A stretch of DNA of 64,000 bases. It comes from CAWFLT01 sp963816795 (GTDB lineage Bacteria > Acidobacteriota > Vicinamibacteria > Vicinamibacterales > SCN-69-37). Positions within the stretch are counted from its first letter, which is position 1. Each line of letters opens with the position of its first letter. The notes below the pieces were generated by a model, which saw nothing but the letters and a program-made list of their open reading frames with translations, was not told where the DNA came from and made no database searches. A program made the position numbers and the translations under genes. The stretch spans positions 682,001 to 746,000 of the forward strand of contig CAWFLT010000014.1 of the NCBI GenBank assembly GCA_963816795.1, given 5' to 3'. Shown here in pieces: positions 36,926 through 46,016 of the stretch.

Positions 36926-37588
36926 TCAGAACTTGAAGCGTACCGTCACGCCAGGTTGCAGCAGCCATGCACCGCTGAACGCGGTGATGCTGAAGGCCGG
37001 CACGATCGCCACTTTCGGGGTTGCCGAAATCACCGCCTCGATGCCCACTTGCGGCGCTTGCCGAAACGTCCACGCCTCGGTCTTGCTCGACTCGAAGCCG
37101 GTCGGCGGTGGAAGCGGCAGCGGCAACACGAGCTCAGTGCTCACAGAGAAGGTCTGGCGCTCGTGAATCAGCGCCAGTCCGGCGAAATACCCGACGCTGA
37201 CGCGTCCGCTCGCCGGCGCCTCGTAGCCGAGCAGGACGCTGCCGATGTTCCTCCGGGTCTCGCCCTGGCTGATCTGAGTGAACAGCTCCGAGCCGCTCGT
37301 CCCGGAGAAGTCGATCGTGCCCATCAGGGCCAGCTCGAAGCGGATGTTCCACCTGGGGCTGAGAAAGACGCCGGCTCCGATCGTCCCCGCGGCGGTCGTC
37401 CCGCCGCGGTCGACGACCGGCCGCCGTTCGGCGGGCGGGTCGACGATACGGGCACCGGATTCCTGGCTGAAGACTGCGGACGCACCGCCGGAGATGAACG
37501 GACCGGGCGTCCCCTGAGCCGCGGCCTCCAGCGGCTGGATCAACGCGAGCGTGATCAGAAAAACGCCCGTTCCTACTCTTCGTGTCAT
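36926..37588 (-). CDS. Secreted outer-membrane beta-barrel-like protein
   Basis: About 220 residues. Signal peptide (VGTGVFLITLALIQPLEAAAQG) and a body of alternating strands such as GTIGAGVFLSPRWNIRFELAL, IGSVLLGYEA, VSVGYFAGLALIHER and VRFKF at the C-terminus with terminal Phe. This fits a small 8-strand barrel. I chose the ATG at 37586-37588 because AGGAGG lies 9 bases upstream; another ATG two codons earlier is too close to that site. No family was recognised. Confidence 0.65.
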   Translation of the reverse strand: MTRRVGTGVFLITLALIQPLEAAAQGTPGPFISGGASAVFSQESGARIVDPPAERRPVVDRGGTTAAGTIGAGVFLSPRWNIRFELALMGTIDFSGTSGSELFTQISQGETRRNIGSVLLGYEAPASGRVSVGYFAGLALIHERQTFSVSTELVLPLPLPPPTGFESSKTEAWTFRQAPQVGIEAVISATPKVAIVPAFSITAFSGAWLLQPGVTVRFKF

Positions 37589-37714
37589 CGGCATCTGCCT
37601 CCTGTCGCCCGCAGAATAGCGCGCCGCGTACAGCGGCGTCGTGAGCAATTGCTGAAAAAGCGATGAGTTCGGGCCGGCCCTACACCAAAGTGAAAACGGC
37701 TATAGGATGCCGCC

Positions 37715-39333
37715 ATGCGCCGTTCACATGCTTTCTGGATCGCCCCGCTCGCGCTTCTCGCCGCCCGCGTATTGACGGCTCAACAGGCCCCGTTCGACCT
37801 GCTGATCAAGAACGCCCGGGTCATCGATGGCACTGGTAGCCCGTGGTATCGCGCCGATCTCGGCATCAAGGGAGACACCATCGCCGCGATTGCGCCGCGG
37901 CTCGACGGAGCGGCCGTCCGCACGCTCGATGTATCGAACGCGATCGTCACGCCCGGCTTCATCGACACCCACACGCACGCGCGTCGCGGCCTCAACACGA
38001 CGCCCACCGCCGCCAACTACGTCCGGCAAGGCGTGACGACGGTCTTCGAAGGCCCGGACGGCTCCTCGCCGCTGCCGCTCGCTCCGTTTCTCGCCGATCT
38101 CGACAAGCTGCCCAAGTCGCTCAATATCGGCAGCCTGGTCGGCCAGGGATCGATCCGGTCGGCCGTGATCGGCAATACGGACCGCAAGGCGACCGCCGAA
38201 GACATCGTCAAGATGCAGGCACTCGTCGAGCAGGGCATGAAGGACGGCGCCTTCGGCTTGAGCACCGGCCTCTTCTACGTTCCGGGCACGTTCACGCCGA
38301 CGGCGGAGGTGATCGAGCTCGCCCGCGTCGCCGGCCGCTTTGGCGGCATCCACACGTCTCATCAACGCGACGACGCGTCGAAGCTGATCGACAGCATCCA
38401 GGAGACGATCGCGATCGGCGAGCTCGGCGGCCTGCCGACCCAGGTCACGCACATGAAGGTGGTCGGCGCGGCGCAATTGGGGAAAGAGCGCCGAGGCCTT
38501 GAAGTTGATCGACGCGGCCCGCGCCCGCGGCGTGGACGTCACCATCGACCAGTATCCGTACACGGCGTCGAGCACGAGCATCGCGTCAGCGTTGCTCCCG
38601 GCCTGGGCGCTCGAAGGCGGCCGCACCGCGCAGCTGGCGCGATTCAAGGATCCGGCCACTCGCGCGAAGATCAAGGCGGCCAGCGCCGCGATGATTCGCG
38701 ACGAACGGGGCGGCGGCGATCCGAAGAACGTGCAATTCGCCAACTGCGGCTTCGATCGCACGTTGAACGGCAAGACGCTGGCCGACGCGACGCGCAATCG
38801 CGACCTCGACGTGACGATCGAGAACGCCGCCGACACGACCATCTGGCTCGTGGAACAAGGCGGCTGCCAGGGCATCTTTCACGCGATGGGCGAGGACGAC
38901 CTGGTGCGCATCCTCCGCCATCCGGCCACGATGGTGGCGTCAGACGGCGAAGTGCCGACGTTCGGTCAGGCCAGTCCGCACCCGCGCAGCTACGGCACGT
39001 TCGCGCGCGTGCTCGGCGTGTACGTCCGCGAACGCGGCGTCCTCTCACTCGAAGAGGCGGTGCGAAAGATGACGTCGTTTCCGGCCGCGCGCTTCGGCCT
39101 CCACGATCGCGGCGTGCTGCGGCCGGGCATGAAGGCGGACATCGCGGTGTTCGACGAGACGACGGGTCCGTGATGTGGCGACGTTCGATCGCCCGCATCA
39201 GTACGCCGAAGGATTCGTGGCCGTGATCGTGAACGGCCAGGTGGTGTTCGAGAAGGGCGAGATCACGACGGCTCGGCCGGGACGTGTCGTGTACGGCCCG
39301 GGGAAAATGAACGGCGCTCCCGTGAACAGGTGA
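37715..39333 (+). CDS. N-acyl-D-amino-acid deacylase, two +1 shifts
   Basis: About 538 residues, exported (signal ending LLAARVLTAQQ). Amidohydrolase-fold D-aminoacylase: FDLLIKNARVIDGTGSPWYRADLGI, GFIDTHTHARRG (metal His pair), EGPDGSSPLPL, GLSTGLFYVPGTF, GGIHTSHQRDD, THMKVVG, DQYPYTASST, and C-terminal MVASDGEVPTFG, HPRSYGTFARVLG, VRKMTSFPAARFGL. Extra bases at 38483-38486 (AAAG, readable as AAA/AAG Lys) and 39162-39166 restore one frame; length minus two is divisible by three. The metal-binding Cys typical of the family is replaced in the EGPDGSS region. Likely a scavenger of D-amino-acid or peptidoglycan derivatives. Confidence 0.88.
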
Positions 39334-39405
39334 GCCCGCGCGACCGAATAGAGTCGTCGAGGCCGCGCGGGCAGATTCTCCGGAAGCGCCGCGGCGGGCG
39401 CGGTC

Positions 39406-39669
39406 TTACTTGAGGTGCTTCCCGACCAACTTGGTCATCTCGAACATGTTCACCGTCGACTTGCCGCCGAACACCACCTTCAGCTTGTCGTCGGCCTTGA
39501 TATTCCGCTTGTTCTTCGGGTCCTGCAGGCTGTTCTTCTTGATGTAGGCCCACAGTTTCTTGGTGACCTCGGTGCGGGGGATCGGCTTCGACCCGACGAT
39601 CTCCGACAACGCGGCGCTCGGGGTCACCGGTTTCATGAATGCGGCATTCGCTTTCCGTGCTTTGGCCAT
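39406..39669 (-). CDS. SWIB/MDM2-domain protein
   Basis: An 87-residue protein that is almost entirely a SWIB domain: PVTPSAALSEIVGSKPIPRT, EVTKKLWAYIKKNSLQDPKN, KRNIKADDKL and NMFEMTKLVGKHL. In eukaryotes the fold occurs in SWI/SNF subunits and MDM2; in bacteria (notably Chlamydiae, Acidobacteriota, Planctomycetes) stand-alone SWIB proteins occur with unclear roles, possibly chromatin-like DNA organisation. The N-terminus is basic (MAKARKANAAFMKP). It is monocistronic; a plausible Shine-Dalgarno site (GAGAGGAG) precedes the ATG. Confidence 0.93.
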   Translation of the reverse strand: MAKARKANAAFMKPVTPSAALSEIVGSKPIPRTEVTKKLWAYIKKNSLQDPKNKRNIKADDKLKVVFGGKSTVNMFEMTKLVGKHLK

Positions 39670-39756
39670 CGATTCTCCTCTCGAAACGGTCTTCAGAGTA
39701 GCACTAAATCCCCTCTGGTACGAGAGGGAGTTGAGTGTGCGGCCGAGCGGGCCGCA

Positions 39757-40965
39757 TCACTTGATCTGGAAGGGGAGCGCCTGCTGTTCGGGGATCGCTT
39801 GGGCGGGACGCTCGAACATCTCGATTTCGAACGGCTGTCCGACCTTGTTGCCCGACGGGTCTTCGAGCAGGGTGAGCACGATGAGCTCGTGTGCGCCCGG
39901 GCGCCACGGCAAGGCCGGCACGAACCGCCAGCTCGTCTCGGCGGCCTCGACCTGAATCGCGCCCTCGAGGGGGGCACCGCCCGCTCGCGCGACACCAACG
40001 GCGCGCTGGAGCAGGCCGTCGTCGAGCGGCCATGGGAACCGCACCACGAGCGGGTCTCGCGTATTGGCGGCCGGCGCGGCGATCCGCCAGCTCGCCAGGT
40101 CGAGTGCCGCTTCAACGGCTGGGCCGGCGACGAGCTCGTGCCGGAACGACGACACGAGCGGATGGCCGTTCGCGTCGCGCCACGCAGCGTCAACCAGGAT
40201 GGCGTAGCGGCGCCCGGCGCGCAGCGCGCGGCCGAGCTCGACGTTTGGCCGCACGCCTCGCTTGACGCGGCCAGGATCGAAGAACACGGTGTGCCGCGTG
40301 TGATCGTCATTCCAGAGATCAACGTCAACCTCGAGGAGCGCTTCCGGCACATCGCGCCCGGCATCGTCGACGAGCCGGACGAATCCCAACGCGTTGGCCC
40401 GCGACATCGGCGCGGAGAAATGCACGTAGAAGCGCAGCAGATTCTCCGGCCAGCTGCCAGCCGGTCGGCGAAAGCCCGGTCACGACGGTGGACGGCGTGG
40501 ACGACGCGCCCGGCAGCGCGACGGTGGTGGTGACGACCGGCGCATCTCGAGGGTCCGGCATCCGCGCCGGATCGAACCGAACAGCGTACGACCGGCCCTT
40601 GGTCGAACGGGAACCGCGGATGAAACTCCAACGCCGTACCGGCGACGACGTATTTACCGAGTACGGGCGTCTCTCCGCCGGTGACACTGACGCGGAGCAA
40701 CGCCGGCCAGCTCTCGTCCGAGGCTGACCGGCTCCGTAGACTGGCGAGCTCACTGGAGGAAAGTCCGGTCACCCGGACGATTGCGCCGGACGGCGACTTC
40801 AGCGAGTGCGATCTGCAGATCGCCGGGCGGGGTCGAACAGCCAACGACGAGCAATGAGGCCGAAGCAATGAGGCAATGAGGCAATGGGTGAATGAGGCAA
40901 TGAAACGCTTCATGTTCCGCTGCCCCCATTGCCCCACTGCCCCATTGCCTCATTGCCTCATTCAC
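39757..40965 (-). CDS. Lipoprotein with Ig-like domains, three +1 shifts
   Basis: About 400 residues at most. The lipobox SLLVVGC marks a lipoprotein. Next come a segment starting SPSGAIVRVTGL, an Ig-like strand set (GTALEFHPRFPFDQG, YAVRFDPARM) and a second Big_5-like domain (FYVHFSAPMSRANALGFVRL, RYAILVDAAWRDANGHPL), ending EQQALPFQIK. Extra bases near 40448-40453, 40592-40598 and 40797-40806 restore one frame; total length is then 3n. The region upstream of the lipobox is made of octamer repeat, so the start is uncertain and part of the signal peptide appears repeat-encoded. Function unknown; secreted surface protein. Confidence 0.6.
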
Positions 40966-41001
40966 TCATTGCCCCATTGCCTCATTGCCTCATTGCTACT
41001 A
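40855..41001. repeat. CAATGAGG/CCCCATTG inverted octamer arrays
   Basis: Forward units (CAATGAGG, CAATGGGT) at 40855-40912, a loop of about 20 bp (AAACGCTTCATGTTCCGCTG), then ten inverted units (CCCCATTG, CCTCATTG, CACTCATTG) to 41001. The arms can form a near-continuous hairpin between two minus-strand secreted-protein genes and reach into the 5' end of the lipoprotein gene. Confidence 0.88.
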
Positions 41002-42092
41002 CGGCAGTATGACGGCCGTCAGGTTGCGAGCGCCGTCCTGACCGCGGGAAATCACGATCGTCCGCTGCGCGTCGAGCAGGTCCATCTGCTCCACGTTGGT
41101 CAGCGCCGCGATCGGCTCGAACGGCACGCCGGCGGTGCCGCCGACGCGCGCGGTGATCGGCGCGGCGCTGCCGAACGGCGCCGTCGAAATCTTCATCACG
41201 CCGTGGCGCGAGTTCGACATCAGCAGGAAGTCCTTGCCGTCCTTCTTGTACAGGAACAAATCGAGCGGCTGGTTGCCGGCGCCGAACTCGGCGATCGTCG
41301 TGCCGACGATCTTCTCGCCGGGCTTCAGCGACGACACCGGGAACTTGACGAGCGGCGTGCAGGTGTAGCCGGCGACGATGTTGAGCTGGTTGTCGATGGT
41401 GTAGGGGACGAACGCCATGACGGGCGATCGGGTCTCGAGCGCGCCGTGATTGCCGTGGTAGATCTCCACGCTCGCGCCGCGGTCGGTCGCCGCGAAGGGG
41501 TACGGCGACCGACCAGAGCTTCGAGGCGAACTCCTCGTTCGAGAGACCCGCGACGACGAGCCGGCCGTTGACGAGCGCCATGTCGGTCACCGACTGCGCG
41601 CGGCCGCCGCGGCCGGTCGCGCTGACGGCAGCGGGATTCGGCAGCGTGATGCTGGTGAACTTGATCGGCTCGAACGACACGAGGTCGATCTTGCCGGCGC
41701 CGTCGACGCGAAGGAGCGCGGGCTGGGCGGCGGCGCCCTGACCGCGCATCACGGCGACGAACGAGTTGCGCGAGGTCGGGTGCACGGCGAGGTCGGTGAT
41801 CGTGATGTCGGTCACGGCGCGTGCCGAGCATGGCCGCGATTTTCTGATCGATCGCGGCGACGTCCTTGGTGCCGGGCGTCCCGCTCGACGCCTGGGCGCC
41901 GAGGTCGAGCGCGAAGATCGAAGCGGCCTGACGGTCGGCGGCGAAGAGCGTGCCGTCCGGCGCGAAGGCCAGCGGGCCAATCGCCGTGAAGGCCGGTCCA
42001 GTGGTCGGGGCCGCCGGGCGGGCGGCGGTCGGAACGGTCGCCGATGCGACCACGAGGGCGAGCACGGCGGTAAGTTTCAGGCTGTTGCGCAT
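40999..42092 (-). CDS. Secreted beta-propeller-like protein, two +1 shifts
   Basis: About 363 residues with a signal peptide (LTAVLALVVASATVPTAAR). Propeller-like blades: AIGPLAFAPDGTLFAADRQAASIFALDLG, ITDLAVHPTSRNSFVAVMRG, VTDMALVNGRLVVAGLSNEEFASKLWSV, PVMAFVPYTIDNQLNIVAGYTCTPLVKF, PLDLFLYKKDGKDFLLMSNSRHGVMKI. Extra bases at about 41823-41828 and 41503-41509 join three frames (CTCG and GTCG, each two synonymous codons); length minus two is divisible by three. Possibly a sugar- or quinone-binding sensor, but no catalytic motif is visible. Confidence 0.65.
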
Positions 42093-42152
42093 CTGAACAC
42101 TGCTCCTTCGGTCCGAGTTACGAGGGGAAACGTTCAGATTCTAGCGCATGAA

Positions 42153-42340
42153 GGGGTGCTGGGTGCGACGTGACACCCCGCGGCTGCTCTGCTGCCGCGG
42201 GCCCGAGGCGTGGGGGTGGGGCCCACGCCATCAAGTAAAGTCGGCCACCTTTTGCTTCTTTTAGGGGCGCGGGGCCCCACCCCCGCGCCTCGGGCCCGCG
42301 CCGACAAACGGCGCGGGGCGTCGACAGCACCCAGCACCCC
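42153..42340. repeat. GC-rich palindromic element flanked by 14-bp inverted repeat
   Basis: The core (42171-42327) matches the 143-bp palindromes, with GGCGTGGGGGTGGGG, CATCAAGTAAAGTCGGCC and GGGGCCCCACCCCCGCGCCTCGG. Outside it lie GGGGTGCTGGGTGC (42153-42166) and its exact inverse GCACCCAGCACCCC (42327-42340), a perfect terminal inverted repeat. Together this looks like a 188-bp non-autonomous unit. Confidence 0.85.
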
Positions 42341-42362
42341 GATTGGCGTCATACTGTCCCTG

Positions 42363-42654
42363 ATGCGCCAGACGCGTTTGGCCTGTCTCGTCGCCGCGCT
42401 GCTGGCGCTGTCTGGCGCGTGGGCGGGGCCGACCCGTCCAGTCGAGTCCACCCGGCTGGTCGCGGCCTGCGCCTGGCCGGTTGAGGGGCAACGCGCAGAC
42501 GCCCCAGGCCGCGCGCGTCACGCGCCGGCACATCTCACTCCGCACGGCGGCCGCGACGACCACGTCGTTCACCGGCACCGAGGCCGGCCCGGCCCGACGT
42601 CGTCTCGTTCCGCACCATCTCTTCCAGCGACCACCACCAGCAAACAACACCTAG
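42363..42654 (+). CDS. Possible small secreted protein (doubtful)
   Basis: An ATG at 42363 opens a convincing signal peptide (RLACLVAALLALSGAWAG). The continuation in the same frame lacks family features. A single extra base in the middle would join it to TPQAARVTRRHISLRTAAAT and a stop at 42652-42654. Nothing else supports it as a gene, but the region between the palindrome and the GGTACGA repeats would otherwise be empty. Confidence 0.22.
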
Positions 42655-42659
42655 TGATC

Positions 42660-42795
42660 TGTCGGGTACGCGGGTACGACAGGTACGACGGGTACGAAGG
42701 TACGACAGCAGCCGCGGCGAGGCGAGCCTCCCGAGTTTCTGCTGCGCACGCGGATAGTGCACCTGCCGTACCTCCGTACCCGTCACGTACCTAGT
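42660..42795. repeat. GGTACGACN nonamer array with inverted partner
   Basis: Forward units GGTACGCGG, GTACGACAG, GTACGACGG, GTACGAAGG and GTACGACAG at 42663-42712 are followed about 50 bp later by inverted units (CCGTACCTC, CGTACCCGT, ACGTACCTAG; 42766-42795). It ends about 27 bp before the short-secA start and may overlap its promoter. Confidence 0.8.
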
Positions 42796-42821
42796 CACAT
42801 TTTTTCACTCCGAGGTATCCC

Positions 42822-44932
42822 ATGTGGTGGCGTTCGCTTCTCAGTAAGGAACCGTCGGCCGTACCGACGGTCAAGGAAATCAATCGGCTCCGTGAGCACT
42901 ACGCCCGGATGCCGGATGGCCAAGTCGATCAGGCCGCGCGCACGGCGGTGCTCCTGCCCGAGGTCATTGCGCTCGCCGCGGTCATAGCGGCGCGCGTGCT
43001 CGGCGTACAGATGTTCGACGAGCAGATCGCCGGCGCGCTCGGGCTCGTCGACGGAAAGATCATCGAGATGCAGACCGGCGAAGGCAAGACGCTGGCGGCC
43101 GTTCCCGCGATCGCGTGGCTGGCGCGTGATCAGACCGGCGTGCATGTACTGACCGCCAACGATTACCTGGCGCGGCGCGATGCGGACTGGATGCGCGCGA
43201 TCTACGAACGCATGGGACTGTCCGTCGCGGCGATCGATCAGTCGATGGACTCCGGCGCGCGGCGGGCGGCCTACGCGGCGAATATCACCTACGCGACGGC
43301 CAACGAAGTCGGTTTCGACTATCTCCGCGACGGCCTCGCGATGGATCCCGCCGATCGCGTCCATCGTCCGTTCTCGGCGGCGGTGGTCGATGAGGCCGAC
43401 TCGATCCTGATCGACGAAGCGCGCATTCCGCTCGTGATCGCCGGCGGCAGCGACGAGCGGCGCGACGTGGCCGTCGACGCCAACCGCGTCGCCGGCGAGC
43501 TCGTCGCCGGGCGTCACTTCACCATCGACGGCGAGGGCAGGAATGTCGCGCTCACCGCGGCGGGCGTGTCGCACGTCGAGCGCGGGCTCGGCTGCGACAA
43601 CCTGTTCGCGCCGGCCGGACTGGAGGCGCACACCGCGGTGCAGGACGCGCTCCATGCACACGTCCTCCTGCGTCGCGATGTCGACTATGTCGTCGCCGAC
43701 GATGCCGTACTGCCCGTCGACGAGTTCAAGGGGCGGATCGTCGCCGATCGCCGCTGGCCGGCCGGACTGCAGACGGCGCTCGAGCACAAGGAAGCGGTCC
43801 GTCGCAAGCCACAGGGCCGGGTGCTCGGGTCGATCACGGTCGAGCATCTCCTCGCGCTCTACCCGCGCCTGTGTGGCATGACCGGCACGGCCGCCACGCA
43901 GGCCGAGGAATTCCGCGAGTGTCTACGGTCTCGACGTGGCGGTGATCCCCACACATCGCCCGGTGGCGCGGGTCGATCATCCCGACGAGGTCTTCGCGTC
44001 CAAAGCGCTCAAGGAGAGCGGCCGTTCGCGACGAGATCCGTCGGGTGCACGGTGACGGGCGTCCGGTGCTCGTCGGCACGTCGAGCGTGCGAGGAATCGG
44101 AACGGTTGAGCCGCGCGCTGGCCGACGTGCCACACCAGGTGCTGAACGCGCGCCATGCCGCCGTCGAGGCCGGCGATCATCGCGAGCGCCGGCGAACGCG
44201 GCGCCGTCACGATCTCGACGAACATGGCCGGACGCGGCGTCGACATCCGGCTCGGCGCCGGCGTCGCGGCCCTGGGCGGGCTGCACGTCATCGGCACGAA
44301 CCGGCACGACAGCCGGCGCATCGATCATCAACTGCGCGGACGCGCCGGCCGGCAGGGCGATCCTGGCAGCTCGCGGTTCTTCGTCTCGGCCGAGGATCCG
44401 CTGATGGCTGAAGTTCGGCGAGGGCGACGCGGGCCGCACACCCGATCAACTGCAGCGGATCGCCGAAGGCCGGAATCTGGACATCCGGCTCTTCCTCAGA
44501 AAGTACGAGCACGTCATCGAAGGCCAGCGGCTCTCGATGCGCGCCCGGCGCGAGGATGTCCTGACCAGTTCGCCGGCCGATTCTCTGCCGCTCGAGGCGC
44601 TGGTCCGGCTCGCGACACTCGACGATCTCTGGGCCGACTACGTCGCCGCCGTGAGCGAGTTGCGCGCCGGCACGGCCTGGATCTCGCTCGGCTACGGCGA
44701 CCCGCTTCGCCACTACCTGCGCGAAGTCCACGCGATGTTCGGCCAGATGGAAGCGTCGATCGAAGACGAAGTCGCCGTGCGACTCGCCGCCGCCGAGGCC
44801 GACGGGATCGATGTCCGACAGCGCGGGGCCACATGGACGTACTTGTCCACCGATGAGCCGTTCGGCCAGGTGACCGCGCGCATCCTGCAGCACATCGCGG
44901 CATTCCTGCGCGACAAAATCGGGCTCGCGTAG
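42822..44932 (+). CDS. Short SecA-type preprotein translocase ATPase, five +1 shifts
   Basis: After removing five extra bases (about 43922, 44020, 44090, 44172, 44407) the frame is 701 residues, much shorter than canonical SecA (about 850-900). Motor motifs: IIEMQTGEGKTLAAV (Walker A), TANDYLARRDADWM, AAVVDEADSILIDEARIPL (DEAD box), LYPRLCGMTGTA, GLDVAVIPTHRPV, VLVGTSSV, TISTNMAGRGVDI and HQLRGRAGRQGDPGSSRFF-like DHQLRGRAGRQGDPG. The C-terminal Cys-rich SecB/zinc-binding tail is absent. This matches SecA2-type accessory translocases. Two HtrA-like genes follow on the opposite strand. A GAGG site lies 6 bases before the ATG. Confidence 0.88.
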
Positions 44933-44934
44933 AG

Positions 44935-45250
44935 CGGGGTGAAAGACGCTGAGGTCCGGGTGAAAAGCACGGGAAGTTCGGAGTGAAGGGCACGGGAAGT
45001 TCGGAGTGAACGGCGCGGGAAGTTCGGAGTGAAACGCGCTCGAGGTCCGGAGTGAAACGCACGCGAGGTCCGGAGTGAAACGCACTCGAAGTCCGGACCT
45101 CCCGCGCCCTTCACGCCGGACCTCGAGCGCACTGTCACGCCGGACCTCGCACCGCGAGTCGCCGCGCCTCACAGCCCGAGGCGCGCTACGAGCGCCCCGG
45201 ACCTCGCGTGCACTTCACACCGGACCTCGCGCGCTTTTCACGCCGAACCT
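44935..45250. repeat. 23-bp tandem repeat with inverted half
   Basis: About seven forward units of GARGTYCGGAGTGAARSGCRC (23 bp spacing) at 44950-45098 meet inverted units (CGGACCTCGAGCGC, CGGACCTCGCGTGC, CGAACCTCAG) at 45098-45250. A CAGCCCGAGGCGCGCTACGAGCGCC hairpin sits inside. Units are contiguous, without spacers. The arrays separate the convergent short-secA and HtrA-like genes; no coding frame is supported in this 328-bp gap. Confidence 0.9.
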
Positions 45251-45260
45251 CAGTGGAGTC

Positions 45261-46016
45261 CTATTTGCCTGTCGCTTGCTTCGCGATTTCGCGGATGTCG
45301 TCTGCGGGCAGCACCGCGGTGAACGGGCTCGAGCGTGGACCGCCGACTGAGAGGAACACGCCGACGAAGCGGCCGCCGGCGTCGAACACTGGGGCGCCCA
45401 GGGTCACCGGACCAACGATGGCGTGATACATCCGCGGCTTCTCCACCGTCATCTGGACGTAGCCAAACGAGGCAATCGCACGGAAGTTGGTCGTCTCGCC
45501 GGTCCTCGACAGCACGATGACGAGGTCCATGAGCGACGGCTTGCCGAACGACGAGTCCATGGCCGGAATTGGCGCGGCCAGCGCATCGACTGGACGGATG
45601 AACGCCAAGTCGAGATCCGCGTCGCGGAGGACGACCCGCGCCGGCACCTCGCGGCCATCAGCCAGGCGCATGCGCAGCTCAGCGGTCTCGGTCTGAACCT
45701 GGGCGCCGCGGCCGCCGATCCGCTCGATGACCGCCTGGCTCGGCTCCATCGCCGACAACGCCATCACCGCAAGCCCGTTGCCCTCGAGGACGGTGGCATT
45801 GGCCTGCATGCTCCGATCCTGCGAGTTCTCGCGGCCGGCGACGGTCGCACGCTGCTTGAGCGTCGCGAGGACCAGCACGACCGCATCACCGCGCTTGGTC
45901 ACGAGGTCCCGCGCGGCCGATCGATCCTCGAGCGTCTGAGCGCCGGCCTGCGCCGGTGCGGCCAGGAAGCATGCCGCCAACAGCGCGGCGCGAACGGTTC
46001 GCATGAGAGGGCTCAT
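45261..46016 (-). CDS. HtrA-like secreted protein with lost catalytic residues
   Basis: A 251-residue exported protein (signal VRAALLAACFLAAPAQAGAQ). Its fold tracks the trypsin-like domain of the neighbouring HtrA: the catalytic Asp region is kept (RDADLDLAFIRP), but the His block (VITNHHV in the partner) reads LAVMALSAM and the Ser block (YPGNSGGPLV) reads VGPVTLGAPVF. A catalytically dead protease homologue with binding or regulatory function is the likeliest reading. The ATG overlaps the partner's stop by four bases. No PDZ domain is present. Confidence 0.7.
   Translation of the reverse strand: MSPLMRTVRAALLAACFLAAPAQAGAQTLEDRSAARDLVTKRGDAVVLVLATLKQRATVAGRENSQDRSMQANATVLEGNGLAVMALSAMEPSQAVIERIGGRGAQVQTETAELRMRLADGREVPARVVLRDADLDLAFIRPVDALAAPIPAMDSSFGKPSLMDLVIVLSRTGETTNFRAIASFGYVQMTVEKPRMYHAIVGPVTLGAPVFDAGGRFVGVFLSVGGPRSSPFTAVLPADDIREIAKQATGK

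Noticed and set aside
42210..42794. A 194-codon frame upstream of the short secA starting in the palindrome
   Set aside because: Its first 50 codons are translated palindrome and its end is translated GGTACGA repeat; only the internal signal-peptide-like part was kept, at low confidence.
44935..45250. CRISPR array
   Set aside because: The 23-bp units are contiguous with no unique spacers, they appear in both orientations, and no cas genes are present.
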